This document shows positions 9,455-18,612 of a DNA stretch of 64,000 nt, piece after piece (positions within the stretch are counted from its first letter, which is position 1; the number at the start of each line of letters is the position of its first letter). Below the pieces are notes generated by a model, which worked only from the letters and a program-made list of their open reading frames with translations, ran no database searches and was not told where the DNA came from. A program made the position numbers and the translations under genes. This DNA comes from Streptomyces kanamyceticus (GTDB taxonomy: Bacteria; Actinomycetota; Actinomycetes; Streptomycetales; Streptomycetaceae). Location of the stretch: the NCBI RefSeq assembly GCF_008704495.1, contig NZ_CP023699.1, forward strand, positions 9,734,001 to 9,798,000. The letters are read 5' to 3'.

Positions 9455-10245
9455 AGGTCGTCCTGTTCTGCGGCGGTTACGGGATGCGCATGCGCAGCGG
9501 AGCCGCCGACGACGTGCCCAAGCCGATGGCGATGGTCGGCCCCAGGCCGCTGATCTGGCACGTCATGCGCTACTACGCCCACTTCGGGCACACGGAGTTC
9601 GTCCTGTGCCTCGGATACGGGGCGCACCACATCAAGAACTTCTTCCTCAACTACGAGGAGACGACGTCCAACGACTTCGTGCTCCGGGGCGGGAAGACCG
9701 AGCTGCTTTCCACCGACATAGCCGACTGGACGATCACGTTCGCGCAGACCGGCATCGAGTCGCCGATCGGGGAGCGCCTTCGCCGGGTGCGCCACCACCT
9801 CGACGGCGACGAGATGTTCCTCGCCAACTACGCGGACGTGCTCACCGACGCCCCGCTGCCGGAGATGATCGACTCCTTCGCCCGGCGCGACGCGGGCGCG
9901 TCGATGATGGTGGTGCCGCCGCAGTCCTCGTTCCACTGCGTGGACCTGGCCGAGGACGGTCTGGTGGGCGGCATCACCGCGGTGAGCGACATGCCGCTGT
10001 GGGAGAACGGCGGCTACTTCGTACTCCGCCAGGAGGTCTTCGACCACATACCGGAGAACGGCGACCTGGTCGCCGACGGCTGTGGCCAACTCGCCAAGCG
10101 GGGCCGCCTGGTGGCCCACCAGCACCGCGGCTTCTGGAAGCCGACCGACACGGTGAAGGAGCGGGCCGCGCTCGACGAGGCGTACGCCCGCGGTGACCGC
10201 CCGTGGGCCGTGTGGGAGCGGGACAGCGCCGGGGTGAGCGCGTGA
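9451..10245 (+). CDS. rfbF: Glucose-1-phosphate cytidylyltransferase-like protein
   Basis: A 264-residue nucleotidyltransferase opening KVVLFCGGYGMRM with the following VPKPM, and containing the cytidylyltransferase-specific stretches LCLGYGAHHIKNFFLNY, FANYADV-like and ENGGYFVLRQEVFD. The family makes CDP-glucose from CTP and glucose-1-phosphate, the entry to CDP-3,6-dideoxy and branched sugars. It is ATGA-coupled to the C-methyltransferase and GTGA-coupled to the deacetylase. The usual partner, CDP-glucose 4,6-dehydratase, is not seen in this window. The symbol follows family similarity only. Confidence 0.85.
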   Translation: MKVVLFCGGYGMRMRSGAADDVPKPMAMVGPRPLIWHVMRYYAHFGHTEFVLCLGYGAHHIKNFFLNYEETTSNDFVLRGGKTELLSTDIADWTITFAQTGIESPIGERLRRVRHHLDGDEMFLANYADVLTDAPLPEMIDSFARRDAGASMMVVPPQSSFHCVDLAEDGLVGGITAVSDMPLWENGGYFVLRQEVFDHIPENGDLVADGCGQLAKRGRLVAHQHRGFWKPTDTVKERAALDEAYARGDRPWAVWERDSAGVSA

Positions 10246-10889
10246 TCCGGCTCGGCGCGGGACCCCTGGAGCGGATCGCCGCGGTGGGCGCGCACTGCGA
10301 CGACATCGCCATCGGCGCGGGCGGCACGCTCCTCACGGCGTGCCTCGCGCGGCCGGGGATCCGCGTCGACGCGCTGGTGCTCACCGGCGGTGGCGGCGAC
10401 AGGGAGCAGGAGGAGCGGGCCGCGCTCGCCGCCTTCTGCCCCGGCGCCGACCTGCGCCTCACCGTGCTCAAACTGCCGGACGGCCGGATTCCCGCGCACT
10501 GGGAAGAGGCCAAGGCCGCGGTCGAGGAGCTGCGCGAGCGGACGGACCCCGATCTCGTGCTCGCCCCGCGCACCGACGACGCGCACCAGGACCACCGCGG
10601 CCTGGCGAAGCTGATGCCCACCGCGTTCCGCGACCACCTCGTACTCGGCTACGAGATCGTCAAGTGGGACGGCGATCTGGGCCGTCCCACCGCGTACCAG
10701 CCGCTCACACCGGAGATCGCCGAACAGAAGGTACGGCTGCTGCAGGAGCACTACGCCTCGCAGCGACACCGGGCCTGGTACGACCGCGAGGCCTTCATCG
10801 GCCTCGCGCGGATCCGCGGCATCGAATGCCAGGCGCGCTACGCCGAGGCGTTCGCCACCACCAAACTCACTCTGAACCTGGGGAACTGA
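10242..10889 (+). CDS. PIG-L/LmbE-family deacetylase
   Basis: A 215-residue protein of the LmbE/PIG-L family. The N-terminal metal site is AVGAHCDDIAIGAGGT (the H-x-DD motif), and the second part is APRTDDAHQDHRGL. These are zinc-dependent hydrolases that remove N-acetyl groups from amino sugars such as GlcNAc-inositol or GlcNAc-lipids. In this operon it may deacetylate an amino sugar before further tailoring. The GTG start overlaps the cytidylyltransferase stop (GTGA). Another GTG-like start further upstream would extend into the preceding gene and is unlikely. Confidence 0.85.
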   Translation: MIRLGAGPLERIAAVGAHCDDIAIGAGGTLLTACLARPGIRVDALVLTGGGGDREQEERAALAAFCPGADLRLTVLKLPDGRIPAHWEEAKAAVEELRERTDPDLVLAPRTDDAHQDHRGLAKLMPTAFRDHLVLGYEIVKWDGDLGRPTAYQPLTPEIAEQKVRLLQEHYASQRHRAWYDREAFIGLARIRGIECQARYAEAFATTKLTLNLGN

Positions 10890-10892
10890 ACC

Positions 10893-11918
10893 ATGCGCGT
10901 ACTGCTGACCGGGCACCAGGGCTACCTGGGCACCGTCATGGCCCCGGTCGTCGCCGCCGCCGGGCACGAGGTCGTCGGCCTCGACTCCGGCCTGTTCGCC
11001 GACTGCGTCCTCGGCCCGCCGCCCGCGGACCCGTCCGGGCACCGGGTCGACCTGCGCGACGTCACGGCCGAACACCTGGCCGGGGTGGACGCCGTGATCC
11101 ACCTCGCCGCGCTCTCCAACGACCCCCTGGGCTCCCTCGCGCCGGAGCTCACCTACGACATCAACCACCACGCGTCCGTACGCCTCGCACGGCTGGCCCG
11201 CGACGCCGGAGTGCGGCGCTTCCTGTACGCGTCGACCTGCTCCGTCTACGGTGCCGCGGGCGGGAGCGACCTGGTGTCGGAGGCCGCCCCGCTGCGCCCC
11301 GTGACGCCGTACGCGGAGTCCAAGGTGCGCGTGGAGGACGACCTGCACGCGCTCGCCGACGGCGACTTCAGCCCGGTCTACATGCGCAACGCCACCGCCT
11401 TCGGCTTCTCGCCCCGGCTGCGCGCCGACATCGTGCTGAACAACCTGGTGGGTCACGCGCTCCTGTCCGGCGAGGTCCTCGTGATGTCCGACGGCACCCC
11501 GTGGCGCCCCCTCGTGCACGCCGCCGACATCGCACGGGCGTTCACGGCCGCGCTGACCGCGCCGCGCGAAGAGGTTTACGACCGCGCGTTCAACATCGGC
11601 AGCGAGGTCAACAACGTCACGGTCGCCGAGATCGCCGAGCAGGTCGCCGCCGCGGTGTCCGGATCGAAGGTGGTGATCACCGGGGAGACCGGCGCCGATC
11701 CGCGGTCCTACCGGGTGGACTTCTCCCGGTTCCGCGCCGCGATTCCCGGCTTCGACTGCGAGTGGACGGTCAAGCAGGGCGCGCTCGAACTCGCCGACGC
11801 CTACCGGAAACACGGGCTGACCCGCGACGACTTCGAGCGACGCTTCACCCGGCTCGCCGTGCTGCGCGCGGCGTCCGAGGCCGGGGCCGTCGACGACACC
11901 CTGCGGTGGCGCCGATGA
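10893..11918 (+). CDS. NAD-dependent sugar epimerase/dehydratase (extended SDR)
   Basis: A 341-residue extended short-chain dehydrogenase. The NAD-binding glycine motif is GHQGYLG and the catalytic set is STCSVYG plus YAESK. Family stretches SNDPLG and RNATAFGFSPRLR are present. It should epimerise or dehydrate the CDP- or dTDP-sugar made by neighbouring enzymes. It lacks the hallmarks of CDP-glucose 4,6-dehydratase, so I do not assign that step. It sits 3 bases after the deacetylase and overlaps the next gene by ATGA. Confidence 0.85.
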   Translation: MRVLLTGHQGYLGTVMAPVVAAAGHEVVGLDSGLFADCVLGPPPADPSGHRVDLRDVTAEHLAGVDAVIHLAALSNDPLGSLAPELTYDINHHASVRLARLARDAGVRRFLYASTCSVYGAAGGSDLVSEAAPLRPVTPYAESKVRVEDDLHALADGDFSPVYMRNATAFGFSPRLRADIVLNNLVGHALLSGEVLVMSDGTPWRPLVHAADIARAFTAALTAPREEVYDRAFNIGSEVNNVTVAEIAEQVAAAVSGSKVVITGETGADPRSYRVDFSRFRAAIPGFDCEWTVKQGALELADAYRKHGLTRDDFERRFTRLAVLRAASEAGAVDDTLRWRR

Positions 11919-13189
11919 CCGCGGTCGGCGAGGAGATGCACGCCCTGGTGGAGCGGCTGTACCCGCTGTGCCGGAGCATCACGGGCGACGGCGTGCGCGC
12001 CACCCTGAGCATCGTCGGCGAGTACGTTCCGCTGCAGGTGCACGAGGTGCCGACCGGGACCCAGGTGCTCGACTGGACGGTGCCGCAGGAGTGGAACATC
12101 CGCGACGCCTACATCGCCGACGCCGCGGGGAACCGGGTCGTCGACTTCGCCGCGTCCAGCCTGCACGTGCTCGGCTACAGCGTGCCGGTGTCCAGGACCA
12201 TGCCGCTCGCCGAGCTGCGCGATCACCTGTACACCCTTCCGGACCACCCGAGTTGGGTGCCCTACCGCACCAGCTACTACAAGCCGGAATGGGGATTCTG
12301 CCTGGCCCAGGAGACCCTGGACGCCCTGCCGGACGGCGACTACCAGGTCCGTATCGACTCCACGCTCGAAGACGGCCACCTCACCTACGCCGAGCACGTG
12401 ATCCCCGGCCAGGTCCCCGACGAGGTGATCGTCTCCTGCCACACCTGCCACCCGTCGCTGGCCAACGACAACCTCGCGGGCATCGCGGTCGCCACGTTCC
12501 TGGCGCGGGCGCTGGCCGAACAGACGCCGTACTACACCTACCGGTTCATCTACGCGCCGGGCACCGTCGGGGCGATCACCTGGCTGGCCCGCAACGCGGA
12601 GCGGGTGGACCAGGTCAAGCACGGCCTCGTACTGGCCTGCGCCGGTGACGCGGGCGACCTGACGTACAAGCAGAGCAGACGCGGCGACGCGGAGATCGAC
12701 CGGGTGCTGCGGCACGTCCTCGCCACGTCCGAACGCCCGCACCGCGTCACCGAGTTCACCCCGTACGGCTACGACGAGCGGCAGTACTGCTCACCCGGGT
12801 TCAACCTCGGCGTGGGCTCGCTCAGCAGGACCCCGTACGCCGGATACCCCGAGTACCACACCTCGGCGGACAACCCGGACTTCGTCTCCCCGGAGGCGAT
12901 GGCGGACACCCTGTCCGTCTGCCGCGAGGCCTTCGCCGTCCTCGACCGCAACCGGAGCTACCTCAACCTCAGCCCGTACGGCGAACCCCAGCTGGGCCGA
13001 CGCGGGTTGTACGACTCGCTCGGCGGCCGCAGCGACGCGAAGCAGGCCCAGCTGGCCATGCTCTGGGTGCTCAGCCTCTCCGACGGCGGGCACAGCCTGC
13101 TCGACGTGGCCGAGCGGTCCGGGCTGGCGTTCGACACCGTCGCCGGTGCGGCGGACGCCCTGGGCGCCGCCGGACTGATCAAGGCATGA
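11915..13189 (+). CDS. DUF4910 / M28-like aminopeptidase-fold protein
   Basis: A 424-residue protein of the DUF4910 aminopeptidase-like family. The metal-binding pattern is visible: CHTCHPSLANDN (His and Asp ligands), then YAPGTVGAI, CAGDAGD, SDERQYCSPG-like (DERQYCSPGFN) and PEYHTSADN. A C-terminal winged-helix segment follows (LLDVAERSGLAFDTVAGAADALGAAGLI). Members occur in many carbohydrate and O-antigen loci, where they are thought to hydrolyse an amide on an amino sugar. The substrate is unknown. ATGA overlaps on both sides place it firmly in the operon. Confidence 0.8.
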   Translation: MTAVGEEMHALVERLYPLCRSITGDGVRATLSIVGEYVPLQVHEVPTGTQVLDWTVPQEWNIRDAYIADAAGNRVVDFAASSLHVLGYSVPVSRTMPLAELRDHLYTLPDHPSWVPYRTSYYKPEWGFCLAQETLDALPDGDYQVRIDSTLEDGHLTYAEHVIPGQVPDEVIVSCHTCHPSLANDNLAGIAVATFLARALAEQTPYYTYRFIYAPGTVGAITWLARNAERVDQVKHGLVLACAGDAGDLTYKQSRRGDAEIDRVLRHVLATSERPHRVTEFTPYGYDERQYCSPGFNLGVGSLSRTPYAGYPEYHTSADNPDFVSPEAMADTLSVCREAFAVLDRNRSYLNLSPYGEPQLGRRGLYDSLGGRSDAKQAQLAMLWVLSLSDGGHSLLDVAERSGLAFDTVAGAADALGAAGLIKA

Positions 13190-14481
13190 CGCCGATGACC
13201 ATCGAGGGGGAGAAGACGAGACGGGCCGGGCCCGCACGGCGGGCCATCGTCGGCCGACTGTCCTGGGGGCTCGCCGACCAGGCGGCCTCCAGCTTGTCCA
13301 ACTTCGTGGTGGGAATCTACGTGGCCCGCTCGCTGGGCCTCGGCGCGTTCGGCGTGTTCAGCCTGGCCTGGGTGACGTACGGCGTGGTGCTCAGCGTCTC
13401 CCGCGGCCTGGCCACCGACCCGCTCGTGGTGCGCTTCAGCGGTGTGCCCGGCTGGTCCTGGCGCAGGGCGGTGGCACAGTCGGCGGGCACCGCGCTCGGC
13501 GTCGGCACCGCCATCGGCGCGGCGTGTCTGGTGGTCGGTCTGGCGCTCGGCGGGCAGGTTGGGCCCGCGTTCGCCTGCCTCGGCGTCATGCTGCCGGGGC
13601 TGCTCCTCCAGGACGCCTGGCGGTACGCGTTCTTCGCCGCGGGCACCGGACGCAAGGCGTTCGTCAACGACCTGGTGTGGGGCGTCGCGCTCGTCCCCGC
13701 CATGGTGGTGGCGGCCCGCGTGGGCACCGTGGCCGCCTTCGTGCTCGCCTGGGGCGTCTCCGCCGCGGTGGCCGCGGTGTACGGCTGTTTCCAGTCCGGC
13801 ATCCGGCCCCGGATGACCCGGGCCCGCGAGTGGCTGCGCGAGCACCGCGACCTCAGCTACCGGTATCTGGCCGAGAACGTCGGCGTCAGCGGCGCCAGCC
13901 AGCTGCGGGCGTACGGGCTCGGCGCGATCGTCGGGGTCAGCGCGGTGGGCGTGGTGCGCGGCGCCGAGCTCCTGCTCGGCCCGTTCATGGCCATACTGAT
14001 GGGTCTTTCGCTGGTCACCGTCGCCGAGGCGGCACGGGTACTGCGGAGGGCCCCGCACCGCCTCGGCGTGTTCTGCCTGCTCCTCGGCGGCGCCCAGGCC
14101 GTCGCCGCGCTGCTCTGGGGCGCGGCGCTGCTGCTGATGCCCGACCGGCTCGGCGAGCTCGTGCTCGGCGACGTCTGGCACTCCGCGTCCGAGCTCATCG
14201 TGCCGGTCACGCTCGGCGTCGCGGCCGCCGGACTCGGCACCGGCGCGGCGGCCGGGCTCCGCGCGCTCGCCGCGGCCCGGCGCAGCCTGCGCTGTCAACT
14301 GTTCGCCTCCGCCTGCTACGTCGGCGGCGGGCTCGGCGGGGCGGCCCTGGCCGACACGGTCGGCTCGGCCTGGGGCGTCGCCGCCGCCACCGTCTGCGGC
14401 TCCTGCGTCTGGTGGCTGCAGCTGCGGGCCGCCCTGCGCGAGCGCCGCCAGAACTCCATTCCCGAAGTGAGGACGTCATGA
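13186..14481 (+). CDS. Wzx-like polysaccharide flippase
   Basis: A 431-residue membrane protein with about twelve hydrophobic helices and the start typical of MOP-superfamily exporters (LADQAASSLSNFVVGIYVARSLGLGAFGVFSL). It probably flips the undecaprenyl-linked repeat unit to the outer face, feeding the polymerase at 5671. ATGA overlaps join it to the peptidase-like gene and the following glycosyltransferase. Confidence 0.8.
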   Translation: MTPMTIEGEKTRRAGPARRAIVGRLSWGLADQAASSLSNFVVGIYVARSLGLGAFGVFSLAWVTYGVVLSVSRGLATDPLVVRFSGVPGWSWRRAVAQSAGTALGVGTAIGAACLVVGLALGGQVGPAFACLGVMLPGLLLQDAWRYAFFAAGTGRKAFVNDLVWGVALVPAMVVAARVGTVAAFVLAWGVSAAVAAVYGCFQSGIRPRMTRAREWLREHRDLSYRYLAENVGVSGASQLRAYGLGAIVGVSAVGVVRGAELLLGPFMAILMGLSLVTVAEAARVLRRAPHRLGVFCLLLGGAQAVAALLWGAALLLMPDRLGELVLGDVWHSASELIVPVTLGVAAAGLGTGAAAGLRALAAARRSLRCQLFASACYVGGGLGGAALADTVGSAWGVAAATVCGSCVWWLQLRAALRERRQNSIPEVRTS

Positions 14482-15425
14482 CCGCCCATCCCCGGTTGAG
14501 CATCGGCCTGCCCGTGTACAACGGCGAGGAGTACCTCGCCGAGGCGCTCGATGCCCTGCTCGGCCAGACCTACGAGGACTTCGAGCTGGTCATCTCGGAC
14601 AACGCCTCGGCCGACGGGACGCAGGACATCTGCCGCAAGTACGCCGCCCAGGACTCACGCATCCGGTACATCAGGCTGCACAAGAACATCGGCGCGGCGC
14701 CGAACCACAACTACGTGTTCACCCAGTGCCGCGGCGAACTGTTCAAGTGGGCGTCGCACGACGACCTGTACGCAAGGGACCTGCTGCGGCGCTGCGTCGA
14801 GGCACTCGACGAGCGCCCCGGCATCGTTCTCGCGCACTCCGGCCAGGCCGTCATCGACGAGAACGGCCAGGTGAAGGTCCCCTACGAGTACGGGATCGCC
14901 ACCGACGCGCCCCGCGCGCCCGAGCGCTTCCGCAGCTTCCTGTTCGCGCCCGGTGGCGACGACTTCTACGGGGTGATGCGGTCCGACATGCTGCGCCGGG
15001 TCAAGCCGCACGACAGCTACCACCACGCGGACCGCACGTTCGTCGCCGAGATCGTCCTGCACGGGCCCTTCCACCAGGTGCCCGAGCTGCTGTACTTCCG
15101 CCGCGACCACCCCACCCGCGCCGAGCGGGCGAACCCCTCCAAGCGCTCCCGGTGCGTCAACCTGGACCCGCGCAGGGCGGGCCCGCTGCACCCGACGCCC
15201 CGGCTGCTCGCCGAGTACGTCGGCGGCTTCGTCTCGGCGATCCGACGGGCGCCGCTGTCCGTGGCCGACCGGCGTGCGTGCTACGTCCACCTGGCCGCGT
15301 GGATGACCAGCAGGGCCAGGCCCGGCGCCGGTGAGCGGGTCGAGGACCGCGCCCCGGTCGACCCCGCCGGGCTCACCGTCTCCGTCGACGCGCTCGTCGC
15401 CGGACGTGAGGGGAGGCAGGCGTGA
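14478..15425 (+). CDS. Glycosyltransferase family 2 (GT-A)
   Basis: A 315-residue GT-A enzyme. The N-terminus has the classic fold start LSIGLPVYNGEEYL, followed by QTYEDFELVISDNASADGT and the metal-binding region FKWASHDDLYA (DD as DXD equivalent). It transfers a sugar in the cytoplasm to the growing repeat. The ATG overlaps the flippase stop; the end overlaps the next GTG by 4 bases. Donor unknown. Confidence 0.9.
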   Translation: MTAHPRLSIGLPVYNGEEYLAEALDALLGQTYEDFELVISDNASADGTQDICRKYAAQDSRIRYIRLHKNIGAAPNHNYVFTQCRGELFKWASHDDLYARDLLRRCVEALDERPGIVLAHSGQAVIDENGQVKVPYEYGIATDAPRAPERFRSFLFAPGGDDFYGVMRSDMLRRVKPHDSYHHADRTFVAEIVLHGPFHQVPELLYFRRDHPTRAERANPSKRSRCVNLDPRRAGPLHPTPRLLAEYVGGFVSAIRRAPLSVADRRACYVHLAAWMTSRARPGAGERVEDRAPVDPAGLTVSVDALVAGREGRQA

Positions 15426-16687
15426 GAGCCGCACGCGAAACCCCGGTGCGCGTCGGGGTGTTCGGCCTGCTCGGCTCCGGGAACCTCGGCAACGACGGGT
15501 CGCTCGAAGCCGTCCTCGGCTACCTCCGCGCCGAGCATCCGGACGCGGCCGTGGACGCGCTGTGCGGCGGACCCGAGGTCGTCGCGGCCCGGTACCGGAT
15601 CCCCGCGACGCGACTGCACTGGTACCGGGGCGAGTACCGGACCGCCTCGCGGGCGGGCGCGATCGTGGGGAAGGGCCTGGGCAAACTCGTCGATGCCTTC
15701 CGCACAGGGGCCTGGGTGCGCCGACACGACGTGGTGATCGTGCCGGGCATGGGCGTCCTGGAGGCCACGCTGCCGCTGCGGCCGTGGGGCTTCCCGTACG
15801 CGCTGTTCCTGCTCTGCGCGTCAGGACGGCTGTTCGGCACCCGGGTCGCGCTGGTCGGCGTGGGCGCCGCACCGATCGGCAGCAGGCCGACCCGGGCCCT
15901 GGTGCGCTGGTCGGCCCGGCTCGCCACCTACCGGTCGTACCGGGACGCCCTGTCCCGCGACGCCATCCGGGCGATGGGCGTGGACACCGCGCGCGACGAG
16001 GTCTACCCGGACCTCGCGTTCGCCCTGCCCGCGCCGCAAGCGCCTTCGAGCCCGCCGGGGGGCCAGGTCTGCGTCGGCGTCATGGACTTCCACGGCGGTG
16101 ACGACGACCGCGCCCGCGCCGACGAGATCCACCGGCGCTATCTCGAAGGGACGACCCGATTCGTCCGCGCGCTGGTCGACGAGGGCAGGCCGGTCCGGCT
16201 GCTCACCGGTGACGAGTGCGACGCCCCGGTGGTCGCCGCGATCCTCGACGCGGTGGACTCGCCCCTGGTCACCGCGGCCGACGCGGCCTCGCTCGCCGAC
16301 CTGATGAAGGAGACGGCGGCCGCCGACACCGTGGTGGCCACCCGCTACCACAACCTGATCTGCGCGCTGAAGGCCGGGACCCCGACGCTCGCCCTCAGCT
16401 ATGCGGCGAAGAGCGACGCGCTCATGGACCGGATGGGTCTGGGCGCGTACCGCCACCCGGCTCGCGAGGTCGACGCGGAGCGACTGCTCGAACAGTTCCG
16501 GGAGCTGGAACGGCGATCGGCTGAGCTGCGCGAGACCCTCGCCGAGCGCAACCTGGACGCCACCCGCCAACTGGAGCACCAGTTCACCGCTTTGACCGCG
16601 GCCCTGTTCCCGACGACCGCCCAAGCCCAAGCCCCAGCACAACGCCACGCCCACGATCACGATCACGCCATGCGGGAGACCCGATGA
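15422..16687 (+). CDS. Polysaccharide pyruvyltransferase-family protein
   Basis: A 421-residue protein of the PF04230 polysaccharide pyruvyltransferase/CsaB family. It opens VGVFGLLGSGNLGNDGSLEAV and later has VVATRYHNLICALKAGTPTLALSY, the conserved R-x-H segment. Members add a pyruvate ketal from phosphoenolpyruvate to a sugar, giving the polymer an acidic group; some homologues have other transferase roles. The C-terminal tail contains an unusual HAHDHDHAM His/Asp stretch just before the ATGA overlap with the epimerase. That tail could bind metal or be incidental. Confidence 0.8.
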   Translation: MRAARETPVRVGVFGLLGSGNLGNDGSLEAVLGYLRAEHPDAAVDALCGGPEVVAARYRIPATRLHWYRGEYRTASRAGAIVGKGLGKLVDAFRTGAWVRRHDVVIVPGMGVLEATLPLRPWGFPYALFLLCASGRLFGTRVALVGVGAAPIGSRPTRALVRWSARLATYRSYRDALSRDAIRAMGVDTARDEVYPDLAFALPAPQAPSSPPGGQVCVGVMDFHGGDDDRARADEIHRRYLEGTTRFVRALVDEGRPVRLLTGDECDAPVVAAILDAVDSPLVTAADAASLADLMKETAAADTVVATRYHNLICALKAGTPTLALSYAAKSDALMDRMGLGAYRHPAREVDAERLLEQFRELERRSAELRETLAERNLDATRQLEHQFTALTAALFPTTAQAQAPAQRHAHDHDHAMRETR

Positions 16688-17235
16688 AAGCGACCGAAGT
16701 CCCGGCGATCGTCGGCGCGTACCTCTTCGAGCCGACGCCGTACGCCGACGAACGCGGCTTCTTCTGCCGCACCTTCGACGCCGACGTGGTCCGCTCGGTG
16801 GGCCTCGACCCGGACGCCTTCATCCAGGACAGCCTGTCGCGCTCGGTCCGGGGCGTGCTGCGCGGACTGCACCTGCGCTCGGGCGCGGGCGAGGCCAAGC
16901 TGGTGCGGTGCTCGTACGGGAAGGTCTTCGACGTCGTCGTGGACCTGCGGCCGGACTCGCCGACCTACCGCAACGTGGCCGTCTTCGAGCTGTCCGGCGA
17001 GACACAGGTGACCCTGTACATCCCGGCGGGGTGCGCGCACGGCTTCCAGGCGCTCACCGAGACCGCCGACACCTCGTACCGGATCGACCGTCCGCACGAT
17101 CCGGCCGAGGACGTGACGATCGCCTTCGACGACCCGGAGCTCGCCATTCCCTGGCCGCTGCCCGTCACGTCGATGTCCCAGCGGGACCGGGAGGCGCCGA
17201 GCCTCGCCGAGGTCCTGAAGCACAAGGAGAAGTGA
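16684..17235 (+). CDS. dTDP-4-dehydrorhamnose 3,5-epimerase-like (RmlC family)
   Basis: A 183-residue cupin of the RmlC family. Seen motifs are FIQDSLSRSVRGVLRGLHL (catalytic His), GKVFDVVVDLR, YIPAGCAHGFQAL and the Tyr in TSYRIDRPHDP. The family epimerises C3 and/or C5 of NDP-4-keto-6-deoxyhexoses. With the C-methyltransferase it supports a 4-keto deoxysugar branch in this operon. It is ATGA-coupled to the pyruvyltransferase-family gene. Confidence 0.85.
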   Translation: MKATEVPAIVGAYLFEPTPYADERGFFCRTFDADVVRSVGLDPDAFIQDSLSRSVRGVLRGLHLRSGAGEAKLVRCSYGKVFDVVVDLRPDSPTYRNVAVFELSGETQVTLYIPAGCAHGFQALTETADTSYRIDRPHDPAEDVTIAFDDPELAIPWPLPVTSMSQRDREAPSLAEVLKHKEK

Positions 17236-17242
17236 GGTCGCC

Positions 17243-18595
17243 GTGGACACCGAACACACCGAAGAGGCCCGGGAGGGCGAGGAGTTGGCGCTGCCCCGGT
17301 CGCGTACGGCGAACGAGCGGCTGCACGCCCTGATCCCCGGCGGCGCCCACACCTACGCCAAGGGCGACGACCAGTACCCCGAGAACCTCGCCCCGGTCAT
17401 CAGCCACGGCCGCGGCGCCCACGTGTGGGACGTCGACGGGAACCGCTACGTCGAGTACGGCTCGGGACTCCGCTCCGTCAGCCTCGGCCACGCCCACCCG
17501 CGGGTGACCGAGGCGGTGCGGCGGCAGATCGACCGCGGCAGCAACTTCGTCCGGCCTTCCCTCATGGAGGTCGAGGCCGCGGAACGGTTCCTGGCCACGG
17601 TGCCGACCGCCGAGATGGTGAAGTTCGCGAAGAACGGCTCCGACGCCACCACCGCCGCGGTACGCCTGGCCCGCGCCGCCACCGGGCGCTCTCGGGTGGC
17701 CGTCTGCGGCGACCATCCCTTCTTCTCCGTCGACGACTGGTTCATCGGCACCACGCCGATGTCGGCCGGCATCCCGGCGGCGACCACCGAGCTCACCGTG
17801 GCGTTCCCGTACGGGGACCTGGCCGCCACGGAGGAGTTGCTCACCCGGTACCAGGACGAGATCGCCTGCCTGATCCTCGAACCGGCCGGACACACCGAGC
17901 CCGCGCCGGGGTATCTCGCCGCACTCCGTGAACTGGCCGACCGGCACGGCTGCGTACTGATCTTCGACGAGATGATCACCGGTTTCCGCTGGTCGGAGGC
18001 GGGAGCCCAGGGTCTGTACGGCGTCGTGCCCGACCTCTCCACGTTCGGCAAGGCGCTCGGCAACGGGTTCGCCGTCTCCGCCCTCGCGGGGCGCCGGGAG
18101 CTGATGGAGCGGGGCGGACTTCGCCACTCCGGCGAGCGGGTGTTCCTGCTGTCCACCACGCACGGAGCGGAGACGCACTCGCTGGCCGCCGCGATGGCCG
18201 TACAGAGCACCTACGCCGAGGAGGGCATCACCGAGCGGCTGCACGCCCTCGGTGAGCGGTTGGCCGCCGGTGTTCGTGACGCGACGGCCGCCATGGGCGT
18301 CGGGGACCACATCGTCGTCAGGGGCCGGGCCAGCAACCTGGTCTTCGCCACCCTCGACGAGAACGGGCGGCCCTCGCAGCCGTACCGCACCCTGTTCCTG
18401 CGGCGGCTCCTCGCGGGCGGGGTGCTCGCCCCGTCGTTCGTGGTGAGCAGCGCGCTCAGCGAAGCCGACATCGACCACACCGTCGATGTGGTGGCCCAGG
18501 CTTGTGCGGTGTACCGGAAGGCGCTGGACGCCGCCGACCCCACGCCCTGGCTGGGCGGTCGACCGGTGAAGCCGGTGTTCCGCCGCTTGGTGTGA
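17243..18595 (+). CDS. GSA-aminomutase-type class III aminotransferase
   Basis: A 450-residue PLP enzyme related to glutamate-1-semialdehyde 2,1-aminomutase. It shows IPGGAHTYAKGDDQYP, DVDGNRYVEYGSG, AKNGSDATTAAVRLAR, LIFDEMITGFRW and the PLP lysine in TFGKALGNGFAV. Being last in a sugar operon with no heme genes nearby, it is more likely a sugar-nucleotide aminotransferase than HemL. It lies 7 bases after the epimerase. The operon ends here; a convergent PAP2 gene ends 17 bases later. Confidence 0.85.
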   Translation: MDTEHTEEAREGEELALPRSRTANERLHALIPGGAHTYAKGDDQYPENLAPVISHGRGAHVWDVDGNRYVEYGSGLRSVSLGHAHPRVTEAVRRQIDRGSNFVRPSLMEVEAAERFLATVPTAEMVKFAKNGSDATTAAVRLARAATGRSRVAVCGDHPFFSVDDWFIGTTPMSAGIPAATTELTVAFPYGDLAATEELLTRYQDEIACLILEPAGHTEPAPGYLAALRELADRHGCVLIFDEMITGFRWSEAGAQGLYGVVPDLSTFGKALGNGFAVSALAGRRELMERGGLRHSGERVFLLSTTHGAETHSLAAAMAVQSTYAEEGITERLHALGERLAAGVRDATAAMGVGDHIVVRGRASNLVFATLDENGRPSQPYRTLFLRRLLAGGVLAPSFVVSSALSEADIDHTVDVVAQACAVYRKALDAADPTPWLGGRPVKPVFRRLV

Positions 18596-18612
18596 GGTGA
18601 CGTGATGTGACG

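Noticed and set aside
10340..11914. Extension of the DUF4910 frame to 949 residues
   Set aside because: The extra sequence overlaps the deacetylase and SDR genes and has no family similarity; ATG 11915 overlaps the preceding stop as ATGA.
17243..18595. hemL (glutamate-1-semialdehyde aminomutase of heme synthesis)
   Set aside because: Fold family fits, but it is the last gene of a sugar operon and no heme genes are near, so an amino-sugar role is more likely.
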